Assembly: GCF_900115685.1 (NCBI RefSeq)
Contig: NZ_FOXJ01000003.1
Coordinates: 434,001 to 498,000, forward strand
DNA length: 64,000 nt
DNA from: Variovorax sp. 770b2
GTDB lineage: Bacteria; Pseudomonadota; Gammaproteobacteria; Burkholderiales; Burkholderiaceae_C
Reading direction: 5' to 3'
Part shown: piece by piece, positions 54,425 to 63,823 of the stretch
How the letters are laid out: each line of letters begins with the position of its first letter
Position numbering within the stretch: position 1 is the stretch's first letter
Notes under the pieces: generated by a model
Told to the model about the DNA's origin: nothing
Seen by the model: only the letters and a program-made list of their open reading frames with translations
Database searches by the model: none
Program-made: the position numbers and the translations under genes

Positions 54425-55870
54425 ATGATGGGCCAGAAACTGAAGATCACCGGCTGGGTCGCCGCCGGCGCCGTAGCTGGCGTCCTGACCACCGTCTCCC
54501 TGCAGACGGTCGCACGCGGATCGCTTGCGCCGCTCCCGCTCGAGGAATTGCAGCAGCTCGCTGCCGTGTTCGGCATGGTCAAGAGTGACTATGTCGAGCC
54601 GGTCGACGAGAAAAAGCTCATTTCCGACGCCATTTCCGGCATGGTCGCCGGGCTCGACCCGCATTCCCAGTACTTCGACAAGAAGTCCTTCAAGGAATTC
54701 AGGGAAGGCACGACCGGCCGCTTCGTCGGCGTCGGCATCGAGATTTCCCAGGAAGACGGGCTCATCAAGGTCGTGTCGCCCATCGAGGGCTCGCCGGCCT
54801 TCCGTGCCGGCCTGAAGCCGAACGACCTGATCACCAAGATCGACGACACGGCCGTGCGGGGCCTCTCGCTCAACGAAGCCGTCAAGCGCATGCGCGGCGA
54901 GGCCAACACCAAGGTGCTGCTCACCATCTTCCGCAAGGACGAGAGCCGCACCTTCCCGGTCACGATCACGCGCGAAGAGATCCGTACCCAGTCGGTGCGC
55001 GGCAAGATCATGGAGCCGGGCTACGGCTGGATCCGCCTGTCGCAATTCCAGGAACGCACGGTCGACGACTTCGTGAAGAAGGTCGAAGACCTGTACAAGG
55101 AAGACCCGAACCTCAAGGGCCTGGTGCTCGACCTGCGCAACGACCCGGGCGGCCTGCTCGACGCGGCGGTGGCGGTGTCCTCGGCCTTCCTGCCCGAGAA
55201 CGTGACGGTGGTGACCACCGACGGCCAGCTTGCCGAAAGCAAGTCGATCTACAAGGCAGCGCCCGAGTTCTACCAGCGCCGCTCCGGCAGCGACCCGCTG
55301 CGCAACCTGCCTGCCGCCCTGAAGAACGTTCCGCTGGTGGTGCTGGTGAACGAAGGCTCGGCCTCCGCCAGCGAAATCGTGGCCGGCGCGCTGCAGGACC
55401 ACAAGCGCGCGATCGTCATGGGCAGCCAGACCTTCGGCAAGGGCTCGGTGCAGACGGTGCGCCCGCTCGGCCCGGACACGGGCCTCAAGATCACCACGGC
55501 GCGCTACTACACGCCCAGCGGCACCTCGATCCAGGCCAAGGGCATCGTGCCCAACGTGCTGGTCGACGAAAGCGCCGAGGGCAGCCCGTTCGCAGCCCTT
55601 CGTATGCGCGAGGCCGACCTCGAGAAGCACCTGGCCAGCGGCCAGGGTCCGGAAACCAAGGACCCGGAACGCGAAAAGGCCCGCGACGAAGCCCGCAAGC
55701 GCCTCGAGGAAGAAGCCAAGAAGCCGCCGCAGGACCGCAAGGCGCCCGAGTTCGGCACCGACAAGGACTTCCCGCTGGTGCAGGCACTCAACCGCCTCAA
55801 GGGCCAGCCTGTGCTCGTGAGCAAGACGCAGATCATTGTCGAGAACAAGGACGAGAAAAAGGAAAACTGA
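54425..55870 (+). CDS. ctpA: Carboxyl-terminal processing protease (S41 family, CtpA-like)
   Basis: A 481-residue periplasmic serine protease. An N-terminal anchor (about 6-27) leads to a helical region, a PDZ domain (about 105-180; GVGIEISQEDGLIKV) and the S41 core with Ser in NEGSASASEI and Lys in FGKGSVQ. The C-terminal 70 residues are highly charged (KARDEARKRLEEEAKK). Two tandem ATGs at 54425 and 54428 make the start uncertain by one residue. Confidence 0.94.
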   Translation: MMGQKLKITGWVAAGAVAGVLTTVSLQTVARGSLAPLPLEELQQLAAVFGMVKSDYVEPVDEKKLISDAISGMVAGLDPHSQYFDKKSFKEFREGTTGRFVGVGIEISQEDGLIKVVSPIEGSPAFRAGLKPNDLITKIDDTAVRGLSLNEAVKRMRGEANTKVLLTIFRKDESRTFPVTITREEIRTQSVRGKIMEPGYGWIRLSQFQERTVDDFVKKVEDLYKEDPNLKGLVLDLRNDPGGLLDAAVAVSSAFLPENVTVVTTDGQLAESKSIYKAAPEFYQRRSGSDPLRNLPAALKNVPLVVLVNEGSASASEIVAGALQDHKRAIVMGSQTFGKGSVQTVRPLGPDTGLKITTARYYTPSGTSIQAKGIVPNVLVDESAEGSPFAALRMREADLEKHLASGQGPETKDPEREKARDEARKRLEEEAKKPPQDRKAPEFGTDKDFPLVQALNRLKGQPVLVSKTQIIVENKDEKKEN

Positions 55871-55898
55871 GCGCCAGGCGCTCGGTTCATTCCAAGGT

Positions 55899-55925
55899 AC
55901 CGCGGAACCGGCTTTGCCGGGCCGC
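55899..55925. repeat. 27-bp interspersed repeat, copy B
   Basis: Reverse complement of the 27 bp at 21164-21190. Related sequence continues to about 55980, so the repeat makes up most of the ctpA-moeB gap and ends in GGGGGCGAGCC before the moeB ATG. Confidence 0.7.
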
Positions 55926-55986
55926 AGGTATCGCCCCCGGCAGGGGGTGGGCCGCCACGCGAAGTGGGCAGGCCTGGGGGCGAGCC

Positions 55987-56754
55987 ATGAATGATCACGA
56001 CCTGCTGCGCTACTCGCGCCACATCCTGCTTGAAGAATTCGGCATCGACGGCCAGGCGCGCGTCAGTGCCGGCCGCGCATTGGTCATCGGCGCGGGTGGA
56101 CTGGGCTCTCCCGTAGCGCTCTATCTGGCGGCAGCCGGCGTCGGCCACATCACGCTGGTGGACGACGACGAGGTCGACCTCACCAACCTCCAGCGCCAGG
56201 TCGCCCACACCAACGCCCGCGTGGGCAGCCCGAAGGTCGAATCCGCCGCAGAGGCGATGCGCGACATCAACCCCGACATCGCCATCGAGACGCACGCCCT
56301 GCGCGCCGACGAGGCCCTGCTGTCGCGCCTCGTCGCGGCCGCCGACGTGGTGGTCGACTGCTGCGACAACTTCGCCACGCGCCATGCGGTCAATCGCGCC
56401 TGCGTGGCGCATGGCAAGCCGCTCGTGGCAGGTGCCGCCATCCGCTTCGACGGCCAGTTGAGCGTGTACGACACGCGGGATGCGGCCTCCCCCTGCTACG
56501 CCTGCCTGTTCCCGCCCGATGCGGCTTTCGAGGAAACGCGTTGCGCGGTGCTGGGCGTGTTCGGTCCCGTGGTCGGCACCATCGGCACGCTGCAAGCCAG
56601 CGAGGCCTTGAAGCTGCTGGCCGGCATCGGCCCTTCGCTCGCCGGCAAGCTCCTGATGTTCGACGGGCGCAGCACGAGCTTCGACACCCTGCGCGTGGTG
56701 CGCGATCCGCACTGCAGCGTCTGCGCGCAGCGCCCTGCGACGCCCCTGGCCTAA
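55987..56754 (+). CDS. moeB: HesA/MoeB/ThiF-family adenylyltransferase (MoeB-like)
   Basis: A 255-residue E1-like enzyme that adenylates the C-terminus of a sulfur carrier such as MoaD or ThiS. ATP site GAGGLGSPVALYLAAAG, DDDEVDLTNLQRQ, and two zinc CXXC pairs (CYAC; CSVC near the end) are present; catalytic Cys is likely in EETRCAVLG. MoeB and ThiF roles cannot be separated by sequence alone. Stop overlaps the asmA-like gene by 4 bp. Confidence 0.88.
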   Translation: MNDHDLLRYSRHILLEEFGIDGQARVSAGRALVIGAGGLGSPVALYLAAAGVGHITLVDDDEVDLTNLQRQVAHTNARVGSPKVESAAEAMRDINPDIAIETHALRADEALLSRLVAAADVVVDCCDNFATRHAVNRACVAHGKPLVAGAAIRFDGQLSVYDTRDAASPCYACLFPPDAAFEETRCAVLGVFGPVVGTIGTLQASEALKLLAGIGPSLAGKLLMFDGRSTSFDTLRVVRDPHCSVCAQRPATPLA

Positions 56755-58763
56755 GGTTGTTTCGCGCCCTTGGCGCGGGCTGCGCCCTGGGCCGCGGCAC
56801 CCGCGGTGGGCTTGTTGGCCTCCGCCACCACGTCCTTGCAATCGGCATCCTGCCCGGGCCCGGTCTCGATGGTCGCGGCCAGCGCCAGGAGCGGATTGAC
56901 GGCGCCCAGCGCGAGCGCGGCCAGCCCGCGTCCGGCCAGCGGTCCGACCTCGACCCCGCCCGACGGCGCGCCGAACGTGCCGCGCACCACCAGCGGCGTG
57001 CGCAGCGAGAGGATGTTCTTCGACTTGGGCTCCGGCCGCACGACGAAGTCGAGCGTCTCGTTGGCCAAGCTGGCCTGTCCGGTGGCCGTGAAGACCGCGT
57101 TGGTCGTGTCCACCACGAGCGTGCGCCCGGTCATCAGGCCTTTGTTGACGTCGAATGCCACGGCCGCGCAGCGCAGCTCGACATTGCGGTCGCCGCGCAG
57201 CAGGAACTTGATGATGTCCCCGCCCACCAGCGTCGCGAACACGGGCAGCAGGTTGCCGAACTGGCCTCGACCCGCCATCACCGCCACGTCGCCGGACGAC
57301 CCACCGAGCCAGGTGGCCACCGAGCTGCCCGAGCCCGACAGATTGAGCCGCCCGTCGAGCCGGCCGACGCTGTTGCCCGTGGTTTCCAGCTTGGGGAACA
57401 GGCGCGCGAGCTGCATGCCGCGCAGGTCGAGCGAGGCGCGGATGTCCGCCGGGTTCTTCGCAGCATCGATGCGGATCGCGCCAGCCAGCTTGCCGCCGCC
57501 CACGCCCAGGTCGAGCGGATCGAGCGTCAGTACGCTGTCTTTCAGCTTCACCTGAACGCTGCCGCGGTCGAGCGGAATCTCGCGCACGTTCTGGATGCGG
57601 TCGGCCGTGTATTTGACATCGGCGTTCATGGCGCGCAGGCGCTCGAAGTCCAGCGGCGCCGTCGGCAGCACCTTGGCGCCCGCCGGGCGCTTCACCTGGG
57701 TGATGCTCGGCGGCGGTGCCACGCCTTCGACCGCGCCAGCCGATCGCGCCGTGGGCGGCAGGCCGATGAGCGGGCCGAGGTCGTCCATGTCCATCACCTT
57801 GGAGCGCAGGTCGCCGGCCAGGTGCGGCACCTGGGTGGCTTGGTCGAATTTCATGTCCCCGGCGATGTCGGACAGGCCCAGCTTGCCCTTGAGCCCGGCC
57901 ACTTGCCAGAGCGTGCCGCGCTTGCTCAGGTCGCCACTCAATGCATAAGGCGAGGTTTGCGGCAGCGCAATGCCCAACAGCGGGAACAGCGCTCCCAGCG
58001 TCTGGCCCTTGAGCTGGAATTTCGCATCGATGCCATCGAGCCCCGCCAGTTCAGCCACCGTGCCCGACGCCTTCAGCTTGGTCTGGCCGGCGGCCGCGTT
58101 GATCTCCAGCGGGAACGGCGGCGCGCCGGCCGCGTTGATCTGCAGCACGTTGCCCGTGCGCCCATCGGCGGTCAGGGGCTGGCCCTTGTAGCGGCCCTTG
58201 ATGCGGTAGCTCAGGGGCATCTCGCCCAGGCTCGTGTCGTAGTTCACGTCGGCGTGCAGGTCGACGCCCAGGTGCTTGGCGAGGAAGTCGATCGCGCCGC
58301 TGTCGATCTGCATGAGGCCGATGCTCGGCACCGTGCCCGCGTCGGAAGTGTCCTTGCCGAACGCCCAGGTGCGACGCCCGTCCTGCTCCATCTGCAGCCC
58401 GAGGGTGGGCGAGAAAAGCGCCAGGCGCGGAATGACGATTTTGCTGGTGACCAGCGGCCAGATCCGGATGTCGAACTCGGCGCGGTCCGCCTTGACGAGG
58501 TAAGGGTCGCGCGCCCAGGCGGGGTTGGCGAACTCGATGCCGTCGAACTTGACGGTGGCCGCGCGCCAGCCCAGGTCCACGTCGAGCCGCCGCGTGATCT
58601 CGAACTTGCGCCCCGTCTTCTCGCTCACGTAGCGATTGACCGGTTCGCGCAGCACGTCCCAGGGAAAGAACGCGAGCACGATCAGCAAGGCAGCGAACAG
58701 CAGCACGAGTGAGGCCAGCAATTTTTGCCACATCGGGCGGGCGCCAAGAATGTTCGTAGCCAT
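56751..58763 (-). CDS. AsmA-family protein
   Basis: A 670-residue envelope protein with one N-terminal membrane helix (about 18-36; LASLVLLFAALLIVLAFFP) and a long beta-rich periplasmic part typical of AsmA-like proteins, which are thought to act in lipid transport or outer-membrane homeostasis. DVDLGWRAATVKFDGIEFANP opens the AsmA N-domain. Start at 58763; MWQKLL at 58718 is an alternative. Confidence 0.88.
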   Translation of the reverse strand: MATNILGARPMWQKLLASLVLLFAALLIVLAFFPWDVLREPVNRYVSEKTGRKFEITRRLDVDLGWRAATVKFDGIEFANPAWARDPYLVKADRAEFDIRIWPLVTSKIVIPRLALFSPTLGLQMEQDGRRTWAFGKDTSDAGTVPSIGLMQIDSGAIDFLAKHLGVDLHADVNYDTSLGEMPLSYRIKGRYKGQPLTADGRTGNVLQINAAGAPPFPLEINAAAGQTKLKASGTVAELAGLDGIDAKFQLKGQTLGALFPLLGIALPQTSPYALSGDLSKRGTLWQVAGLKGKLGLSDIAGDMKFDQATQVPHLAGDLRSKVMDMDDLGPLIGLPPTARSAGAVEGVAPPPSITQVKRPAGAKVLPTAPLDFERLRAMNADVKYTADRIQNVREIPLDRGSVQVKLKDSVLTLDPLDLGVGGGKLAGAIRIDAAKNPADIRASLDLRGMQLARLFPKLETTGNSVGRLDGRLNLSGSGSSVATWLGGSSGDVAVMAGRGQFGNLLPVFATLVGGDIIKFLLRGDRNVELRCAAVAFDVNKGLMTGRTLVVDTTNAVFTATGQASLANETLDFVVRPEPKSKNILSLRTPLVVRGTFGAPSGGVEVGPLAGRGLAALALGAVNPLLALAATIETGPGQDADCKDVVAEANKPTAGAAAQGAARAKGAKQP

Positions 58764-58999
58764 GTTTGCTTGAATAACCCTCTTCAGACCACACACGGGT
58801 CGGCAACGGACCGCATCAACCGTGCGGTATTGCCTACGGACGGCGCGCTGCGAACGAAGTCGTCGGAACACGCCTACAACGCCCTGCACATGAACCCTGC
58901 ATGATGCGCTTGAGCGAAGCCTCAGTGTCCGCATGCAGGCATTCCGCCAGCGGGACGTTCGGGATGCACCCGCCAACGTGAGAGGAAGCGCGGTTCGGC

Positions 59000-59401
59000 A
59001 TGGACTCCAGATTGCAGACATACGTCGTCGAAGACAACCTCACGATCCGTGAAAACCTCATTGGCACTCTGGAAGAGCTCACCTGCACCACGGTCGTCGG
59101 CTTTGCCGAGACCGAAGACCACGCACGCGCGTGGCTGCTCGGCGCCGGCAACAGGTGGGACCTTGCCATCGTCGACCTTTTTCTCAAGCAGGGAAGCGGC
59201 CTGGGTGTTCTGCAGGCTTGCCGGTCACGCAGTCCGACCCAGAAGGTGGTGGTGCTCAGCAACTATGCAACGCCCGACATCCGCCGGCGCTGCGCCGAAT
59301 TCGGCGTCGACGCGGTGTTCGACAAGTCGAACGAAATCGATGCGCTGGTCGATTTCTGCGTCCTGCAGGCGAAGGCATTGCGCACTTCGCCCGGGGCCTA
59401 G
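59000..59401 (+). CDS. Stand-alone receiver-domain response regulator
   Basis: A 133-residue single REC domain with no output domain. Acidic pair ED at 11-12, phospho-acceptor Asp59 (LAIVDLFL), Ser87 and Lys109 (FDKS) are in place, so phosphorylation is likely. A GAGAGG lies upstream of the start. It is beside a NarL-type regulator and a CHASE3 kinase and may be a second partner or a phosphate sink for that kinase. Confidence 0.85.
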   Translation: MDSRLQTYVVEDNLTIRENLIGTLEELTCTTVVGFAETEDHARAWLLGAGNRWDLAIVDLFLKQGSGLGVLQACRSRSPTQKVVVLSNYATPDIRRRCAEFGVDAVFDKSNEIDALVDFCVLQAKALRTSPGA

Positions 59402-59408
59402 GCGCTCC

Positions 59409-60041
59409 TCAATCGATGAGCTTGTTCTTCAGCGCGTAGTAGGTCAGGTCGCTGTTGGAGGAAAGATTCATCTTCTCCATCAGCCGCGTGCGGTAGGTGC
59501 TCACCGTCTTGACCGACAGCGACAGCGTCTTGGCGATGTCGCCCGCGGTCTCGCCCTTGGCCAGCTTCAGGAACACCTGGAATTCGCGCTCCGAGAGCTG
59601 TTCGTGCGGCGCGGCGTCGTCCTTGCGGTCGAGCTGGCGCGCGAGCAGTTCGGCGACGGCGGGCGTGATGTAGCGGCGGCCCAGCGAGATGGTGCGGATG
59701 GCATTCACGATCTCGATCGGATCGCACTCCTTGTTCAGGTAGCCGCTCGCGCCCTGGCGGATCAGGTTCATCGCGTAGTGCTCTTCGGGATAGCCGCTCA
59801 GGATCAGGATCCCGACATCCGGCGCCTTGGCGCGGATCATGGCGAGCGCATCGATGCCGCTCTGCCCGGGCATGGAAAGGTCCATCACGAGCACATCGAG
59901 TTCGGTGGTGCGCACGAGCTCGATGGCTTCGCGTCCGCTGGCTGCTTCGCCCGCCACGCGCAGGTCCACGTGCTCGGAGAAGAACTGCCGGAGCCCCGAT
60001 CGCACGATGGCGTGGTCGTCCACAATTCCAATTTTGATCAT
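59409..60041 (-). CDS. NarL/FixJ-type LuxR-family response regulator
   Basis: A 210-residue regulator. REC with DD at 8-9, Asp54 (VLVMDLSMPG) and a LuxR-type helix-turn-helix at about 148-205 (SEREFQVFLKLAKGETAGD; SVKTVSTYRTRLMEKM). Divergent from the histidine kinase with 107 bp between; the pair likely forms one system. Its 3' end is 7 bp from the stand-alone receiver gene. Confidence 0.92.
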   Translation of the reverse strand: MIKIGIVDDHAIVRSGLRQFFSEHVDLRVAGEAASGREAIELVRTTELDVLVMDLSMPGQSGIDALAMIRAKAPDVGILILSGYPEEHYAMNLIRQGASGYLNKECDPIEIVNAIRTISLGRRYITPAVAELLARQLDRKDDAAPHEQLSEREFQVFLKLAKGETAGDIAKTLSLSVKTVSTYRTRLMEKMNLSSNSDLTYYALKNKLID

Positions 60042-60148
60042 CTGTTACTTTCGTCGTTGTGTTGCGCGCCACCTAGGCCGCAACATGCCGGTCCCTGAAT
60101 GTTGTCAATTATTCACGAACTTGCGCCGAACGCAGCCCTGAAAGTTTC

Positions 60149-61492
60149 ATGCACTGGTTAGCCCCCCCTCGAATGGCCTTGAGCCTGCTGCTCGCGGCAT
60201 TGGCCGCGCTGGCCCTGATCGGCATCAACGAGGCCGGCTTTCGCCAGTCCGCCCGCGCCCTGGCAGACATCGACGAGGCCCAGAAGGGGCGCGGCGTGGT
60301 CAACCAGATCCTGCAGAACATGCTCGACGCCGAAACCGGCCAGCGGGGTTACCTGCTGACCGGCGAGGCCAGCTATCGGCAACCCTACGACACGGCGATC
60401 AAGGAGGTCGACGGCAATCTCGCGGCCCTGCGGCAACTGTACGCCGACAGGCCCGCAGAACTCGCCCAGATCGGCGAGCTTTCCAAGCACGTGCTGCGCA
60501 AGGTGGCCGAAATGGACATGAGCGTGCGCCTGCGCCAGGACGGCAAGGAAGACGCCTGGAAGTTCGTCATCACGACCGACGTCGGGCGCGAGGAAATGGA
60601 CGCCATCCGCGCCACGGCCCTCCAGTTGGTCAACGTGAGCAACCAGACGCTGCACGAGGGCCAGGTGCAGGTGCTCAGGTCGCTGCAGCTCGCGCGCATC
60701 GGCACGGCCATCGTGGCATTGGCGGCGCTGATCGCCTTCTTTCTCTACCTGCGCCAGACGCATGCCTTGCGCTCGATCGGCGAGCGCCAGCAGGAAGCGC
60801 TGCAACGCGAACGCAATGCGCTGGAAGACGAGGTGCGCGAGCGCACCGCCTCGCTGGCCGAGCTGGCCACCCACCTGCAGGACGTGCGGGAAACCGAGCG
60901 CGGCTACCTGGCGCGCGAGTTGCACGACGAGCTCGGCTCGCTGCTCACCGCCGCCAAGCTCGACGTGGCACGCCTGAAGTCGCGGCTGGCGGAGGCGCCT
61001 GATGCCATCCAGCGGCTGCAGCACCTGACCGAGCTGCTCAACAGCGGCATCGCGCTCAAGCGCCGCATCATCGAGGACCTGCGGCCCTCGTCGCTCTCCA
61101 ACCTCGGGCTGGTCGCGTCGCTGGAGATCCTGGGGCGCGAGTTCGCCGAGCGCTCGGGGCTGCAGGTCGAGATGGCGCTGGAGCCCGTGACGCTGGACGA
61201 GTCGCGCCAGCTCACGATCTACCGCATGGTGCAGGAGAGCCTGACCAACATCGGCAAATACGCCGAGGCCGGCGAAGCGACGATCGTGATGAAGAACTAC
61301 GAGAACCACGTGATCGTGGAGGTCACGGACAACGGCAAGGGCTTCGACACGCAGCGCATGCGACCGTCCACGCACGGCCTTGCGGGCATGCGCCACCGGG
61401 TCGAGGCGGCGCGCGGCAAGCTCACGGTTTCCTCGACGCCCGGCAGGGGCACGCGCCTGAGCGCGATGCTGCCCGTCGTCAAACCCGCCTGA
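60149..61492 (+). CDS. CHASE3-domain sensor histidine kinase (HisKA_3 type)
   Basis: A 447-residue kinase. TM1 about 7-25, CHASE3 sensor domain about 30-180 with AETGQRGYLLTG at 61-72, TM2 about 183-201, a coiled coil, then HisKA_3 with His259 in ARELHDELGS and HATPase_c with DNGKGFD and GLAGMRHRVEAA. HisKA_3 kinases pair with NarL-type regulators, consistent with the divergent neighbour. Confidence 0.93.
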   Translation: MHWLAPPRMALSLLLAALAALALIGINEAGFRQSARALADIDEAQKGRGVVNQILQNMLDAETGQRGYLLTGEASYRQPYDTAIKEVDGNLAALRQLYADRPAELAQIGELSKHVLRKVAEMDMSVRLRQDGKEDAWKFVITTDVGREEMDAIRATALQLVNVSNQTLHEGQVQVLRSLQLARIGTAIVALAALIAFFLYLRQTHALRSIGERQQEALQRERNALEDEVRERTASLAELATHLQDVRETERGYLARELHDELGSLLTAAKLDVARLKSRLAEAPDAIQRLQHLTELLNSGIALKRRIIEDLRPSSLSNLGLVASLEILGREFAERSGLQVEMALEPVTLDESRQLTIYRMVQESLTNIGKYAEAGEATIVMKNYENHVIVEVTDNGKGFDTQRMRPSTHGLAGMRHRVEAARGKLTVSSTPGRGTRLSAMLPVVKPA

Positions 61493-61719
61493 GCGCCCTG
61501 AGCGCCCTGAGCGCCGCTCGCAAGAAACTGCATTCGCGGCATTGCGTCACACCTTGGCGCGGGTGGACTCGGTCGTCTCCTACGCTCCCCGCCCCCGGTC
61601 GCTGACAGGGTGCGGAGGGGCCCCCACTTAAGGTTGCTCCTGTGCCATCCGATGCTTCCCACGAAGACCGGATGCGCCGTTCCCAAAAACAACGAGGGAA
61701 AGCCTCGAAGGAGTTCCAC

Positions 61720-61884
61720 ATGTTGCATTACGCCGTGGTGTTTCTGGTCATCGCACTGATTGCCGCCCTGTTCGGCTTCGGTGGGATTGCGGCCAGCGCA
61801 GTCGGGATCGCCAAGATCCTTTTCGTGATCTTCGCCGTGCTTGCCATCGCGAGCTTCCTGGCCGGCTTGCTACGACGCAAGTAG
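61720..61884 (+). CDS. DUF1328 (YtjA-type) small membrane protein
   Basis: A 54-residue membrane protein: [22 protein letters not shown] and a second helix before a basic RRK end. An AAGGAG lies 8 bp upstream. The family is widespread and unassigned, often near stress genes. First of a run of five co-directional small genes. The 227-bp gap before it holds no gene; it contains a short tandem repeat (61487-61515). Confidence 0.9.
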   Translation: MLHYAVVFLVIALIAALFGFGGIAASAVGIAKILFVIFAVLAIASFLAGLLRRK

Positions 61885-61938
61885 CGTAGTTACGATCAAC
61901 AGGCTCCCGCATTTCATCTTCCCGGAAAGGACTTTCAC

Positions 61939-62316
61939 ATGAACACGACGACCAAGACTCCCTCGCAACTCGCCGACGACGCGCGCCAGACCGCCAACGA
62001 TGCGGTCGAATCCACCCGCGCCTACGCTCAGAACGCGGTGAATGCGGCGGGCGAAAAGGTCCGCGAACTGCGCCGCGATGCCGAGCCTGCCGTGGAGCAG
62101 CTGGCAGCCCGCGTGCAGCAAGCCGTTCAGCGCGGCCTGGACGCCGCATCGACCACGAGCGCACGGGCGCAGCGCCGCCTGGAGGCGGCCGCCGACGTCA
62201 CGGGGCGCTACATCTCCGACCAGCCCGTTCGCTCGGTGCTGCTGGCTGCAGCCGCCGGCGCCGCCATCACGGCACTCATCGTGCTGGCCAGCCGCCGCAG
62301 CCGGGACGATTACTGA
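61939..62316 (+). CDS. YqjD/ElaB-like (DUF883-type) membrane-tethered protein
   Basis: A 125-residue protein. Residues 1-90 are an amphipathic, Ala-rich helix-forming region (AYAQNAVNAAGEKVRELRRDA), followed by a hydrophobic C-terminal anchor (SVLLAAAAGAAITALIVLA) and RRSRDDY. This is the layout of ElaB/YqjD, which tether ribosomes or act in stress in E. coli. Homology is by layout. Confidence 0.75.
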   Translation: MNTTTKTPSQLADDARQTANDAVESTRAYAQNAVNAAGEKVRELRRDAEPAVEQLAARVQQAVQRGLDAASTTSARAQRRLEAAADVTGRYISDQPVRSVLLAAAAGAAITALIVLASRRSRDDY

Positions 62317-62354
62317 TCGCTTGAGTTTTCTTCGTTCCCTGGATCCCCGGCACC

Positions 62355-62738
62355 ATGCTTCATCCGATTTTCTCCACGGTGCTCGGGCATCCGGACCTCG
62401 TCGCTGAACACCTCGCCAACTACGCCGCCCTCGTCCGCCAGGAATCTGCAGAGGCGGGGCGCGGCCTCGTCGCCCGCATCGTCGCGGGGGTGCTGGCAGC
62501 CGCCAGCGCCATGCTCGCCCTCGGGCTGATCGGTGTGGCCGTGCTGCTCGGCGTGCTCCACGGCAGCTTTCACTGGGTGCTGGTGGCCGTGCCAGGCGTG
62601 GCCGTGGTGATCGCGGCCGTTTGCGGTTGGTATGCGACGCGCCCCAGCCCGAGCTACGGTTTCGAAGACCTTCGCTCGCAACTGGAGGCCGACCTGCAGG
62701 CCCTGCGCGCTGCCGGAGCTGACCATGACCGGCGTTGA
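62355..62738 (+). CDS. Phage holin family (YqjE/holin-X-like) membrane protein
   Basis: A 127-residue protein with two hydrophobic helices (about 45-65 and 70-92) between polar ends (HLANYAALVRQESAEAGRGL). Named after a distant likeness to holins; in this setting it is the YqjE-like partner of the YqjD-like gene, not a phage gene. Overlaps the next gene by 14 bp. Confidence 0.78.
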   Translation: MLHPIFSTVLGHPDLVAEHLANYAALVRQESAEAGRGLVARIVAGVLAAASAMLALGLIGVAVLLGVLHGSFHWVLVAVPGVAVVIAAVCGWYATRPSPSYGFEDLRSQLEADLQALRAAGADHDRR

Positions 62739-63228
62739 ACGTTCCCCGCTGACTCCGCAGCAGCGCCTGGCCATTTCGCGCCGCGCGCTGGTGCGGCAAC
62801 TCCATGGCGGCGAAGACCCGCGCGACGCGCAGGACGCGCGCTACCTGGCGTCCGAACCCGACGACGACCTCGAATACGCGCACCACGACGCCTCGACCGC
62901 GCCAGCCGACGAACCCCGCTCTCGCGGCCGGGGCAACGTTTGGGGCTCGGTGGCGCGCAGCGTGGCGCAGCGCTGGTGGCGCCGCCACCCGGCCCACGCC
63001 GTGGGCCAACTCGCCCGCCCCTTGCTGGAGCACTACGCGCGCAAGGAGCCGGCCAAGCTCATGGCTGCGGCCGCGGCCACCGGCGCATTGCTGGTGCTCG
63101 TGAAGCCGTGGCGGCTGCTGTCGGTCACTGCCGTGCTGGCAGCGGTACTCAAGACATCCGACGTGGCTGACGTCGTCAACACGTTGATGCAGAAGACCCC
63201 AAGCCCCCCACGAAAGGACCCCCCATGA
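62725..63228 (+). CDS. Hypothetical membrane-associated protein
   Basis: A 167-residue protein. The N-terminal 70 residues are polar and disorder-prone (LASEPDDDLEYAHHDAS), followed by a basic region (VAQRWWRRHPAHAVGQ) and one weakly hydrophobic segment (LMAAAAATGALLVLVKPW). Probably the third member of a YqjDEK-like unit. Start overlaps the holin-X-like gene; stop overlaps the ferritin-like start. Confidence 0.65.
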   Translation: MTGVERSPLTPQQRLAISRRALVRQLHGGEDPRDAQDARYLASEPDDDLEYAHHDASTAPADEPRSRGRGNVWGSVARSVAQRWWRRHPAHAVGQLARPLLEHYARKEPAKLMAAAAATGALLVLVKPWRLLSVTAVLAAVLKTSDVADVVNTLMQKTPSPPRKDPP

Positions 63229-63785
63229 AAGCCGATGCTTCATCCGCCAAGGCAGCGGAATCCCACCAGCACCTGGTGCTTGACCAGAGCGCCATCGACG
63301 CCGCGAGCCGGAGCCTGGACGAAGGCGCCGTGACGCCCAGCTACGGGCCATGGCGCGAAGACGTCGTCAAGCTGCTGAACGACGCGCTCGCCACCGAACT
63401 GGTGTGCGTGCTGCGCTACAAGCGCCATTACTTCACGGCCAACGGCGTCGAGTCGCCAGCGATCGCCGAGGAGTTCCTCGTGCACGCCAACGAAGAGTCC
63501 GCCCACGCCGACCGCATTGCCGAGCGCATCGTGCAGCTGGGCGGCGAGCCCGACTTCGCACCCGGCCACCTGCTGGAGCGCAGCCATGCGGGCTACGACG
63601 AATCGACCGACCTGCAGGCCATGGTGCGCGCCAACCTGGTGGCCGAACGCATTGCCGTCGAGACGTACCGCCAGATGATCGTGCTGATCGGCGACAAGGA
63701 CCCCACCACCCGCCGCATGCTCGAAGACATTCTTTCCGACGAGGAAGAACACGCCGACGAGTTGAAGGACTGGCTCGGCCACTGA
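63225..63785 (+). CDS. Ferritin-like (bacterioferritin/Dps-type) protein
   Basis: A 186-residue four-helix protein. Diiron-type ligands are visible: Glu in ALATELVCVLRYKRH, E..H in HANEESAHADRI, Glu in NLVAERIAVETY and E..H in SDEEEHADELKDWL. Probably iron storage or oxidative-stress protection. Translationally coupled to the preceding gene, which ties it to the envelope-stress unit. Confidence 0.88.
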   Translation: MKADASSAKAAESHQHLVLDQSAIDAASRSLDEGAVTPSYGPWREDVVKLLNDALATELVCVLRYKRHYFTANGVESPAIAEEFLVHANEESAHADRIAERIVQLGGEPDFAPGHLLERSHAGYDESTDLQAMVRANLVAERIAVETYRQMIVLIGDKDPTTRRMLEDILSDEEEHADELKDWLGH

Positions 63786-63823
63786 CCGATCGAAGACCCG
63801 GGGCCCAAGAGGCCTCGTCCATG

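Noticed and set aside
61487-61515. Tandem copies of CCTGAGCGC after the kinase gene as a CRISPR-like or regulatory array
   Set aside because: Only about three 9-bp copies without spacers, starting at the kinase stop codon; likely a slippage product.
62355-62738. Holin-like gene as evidence of a prophage
   Set aside because: No other phage gene is near; the context is a YqjD/YqjE-type chromosomal unit.
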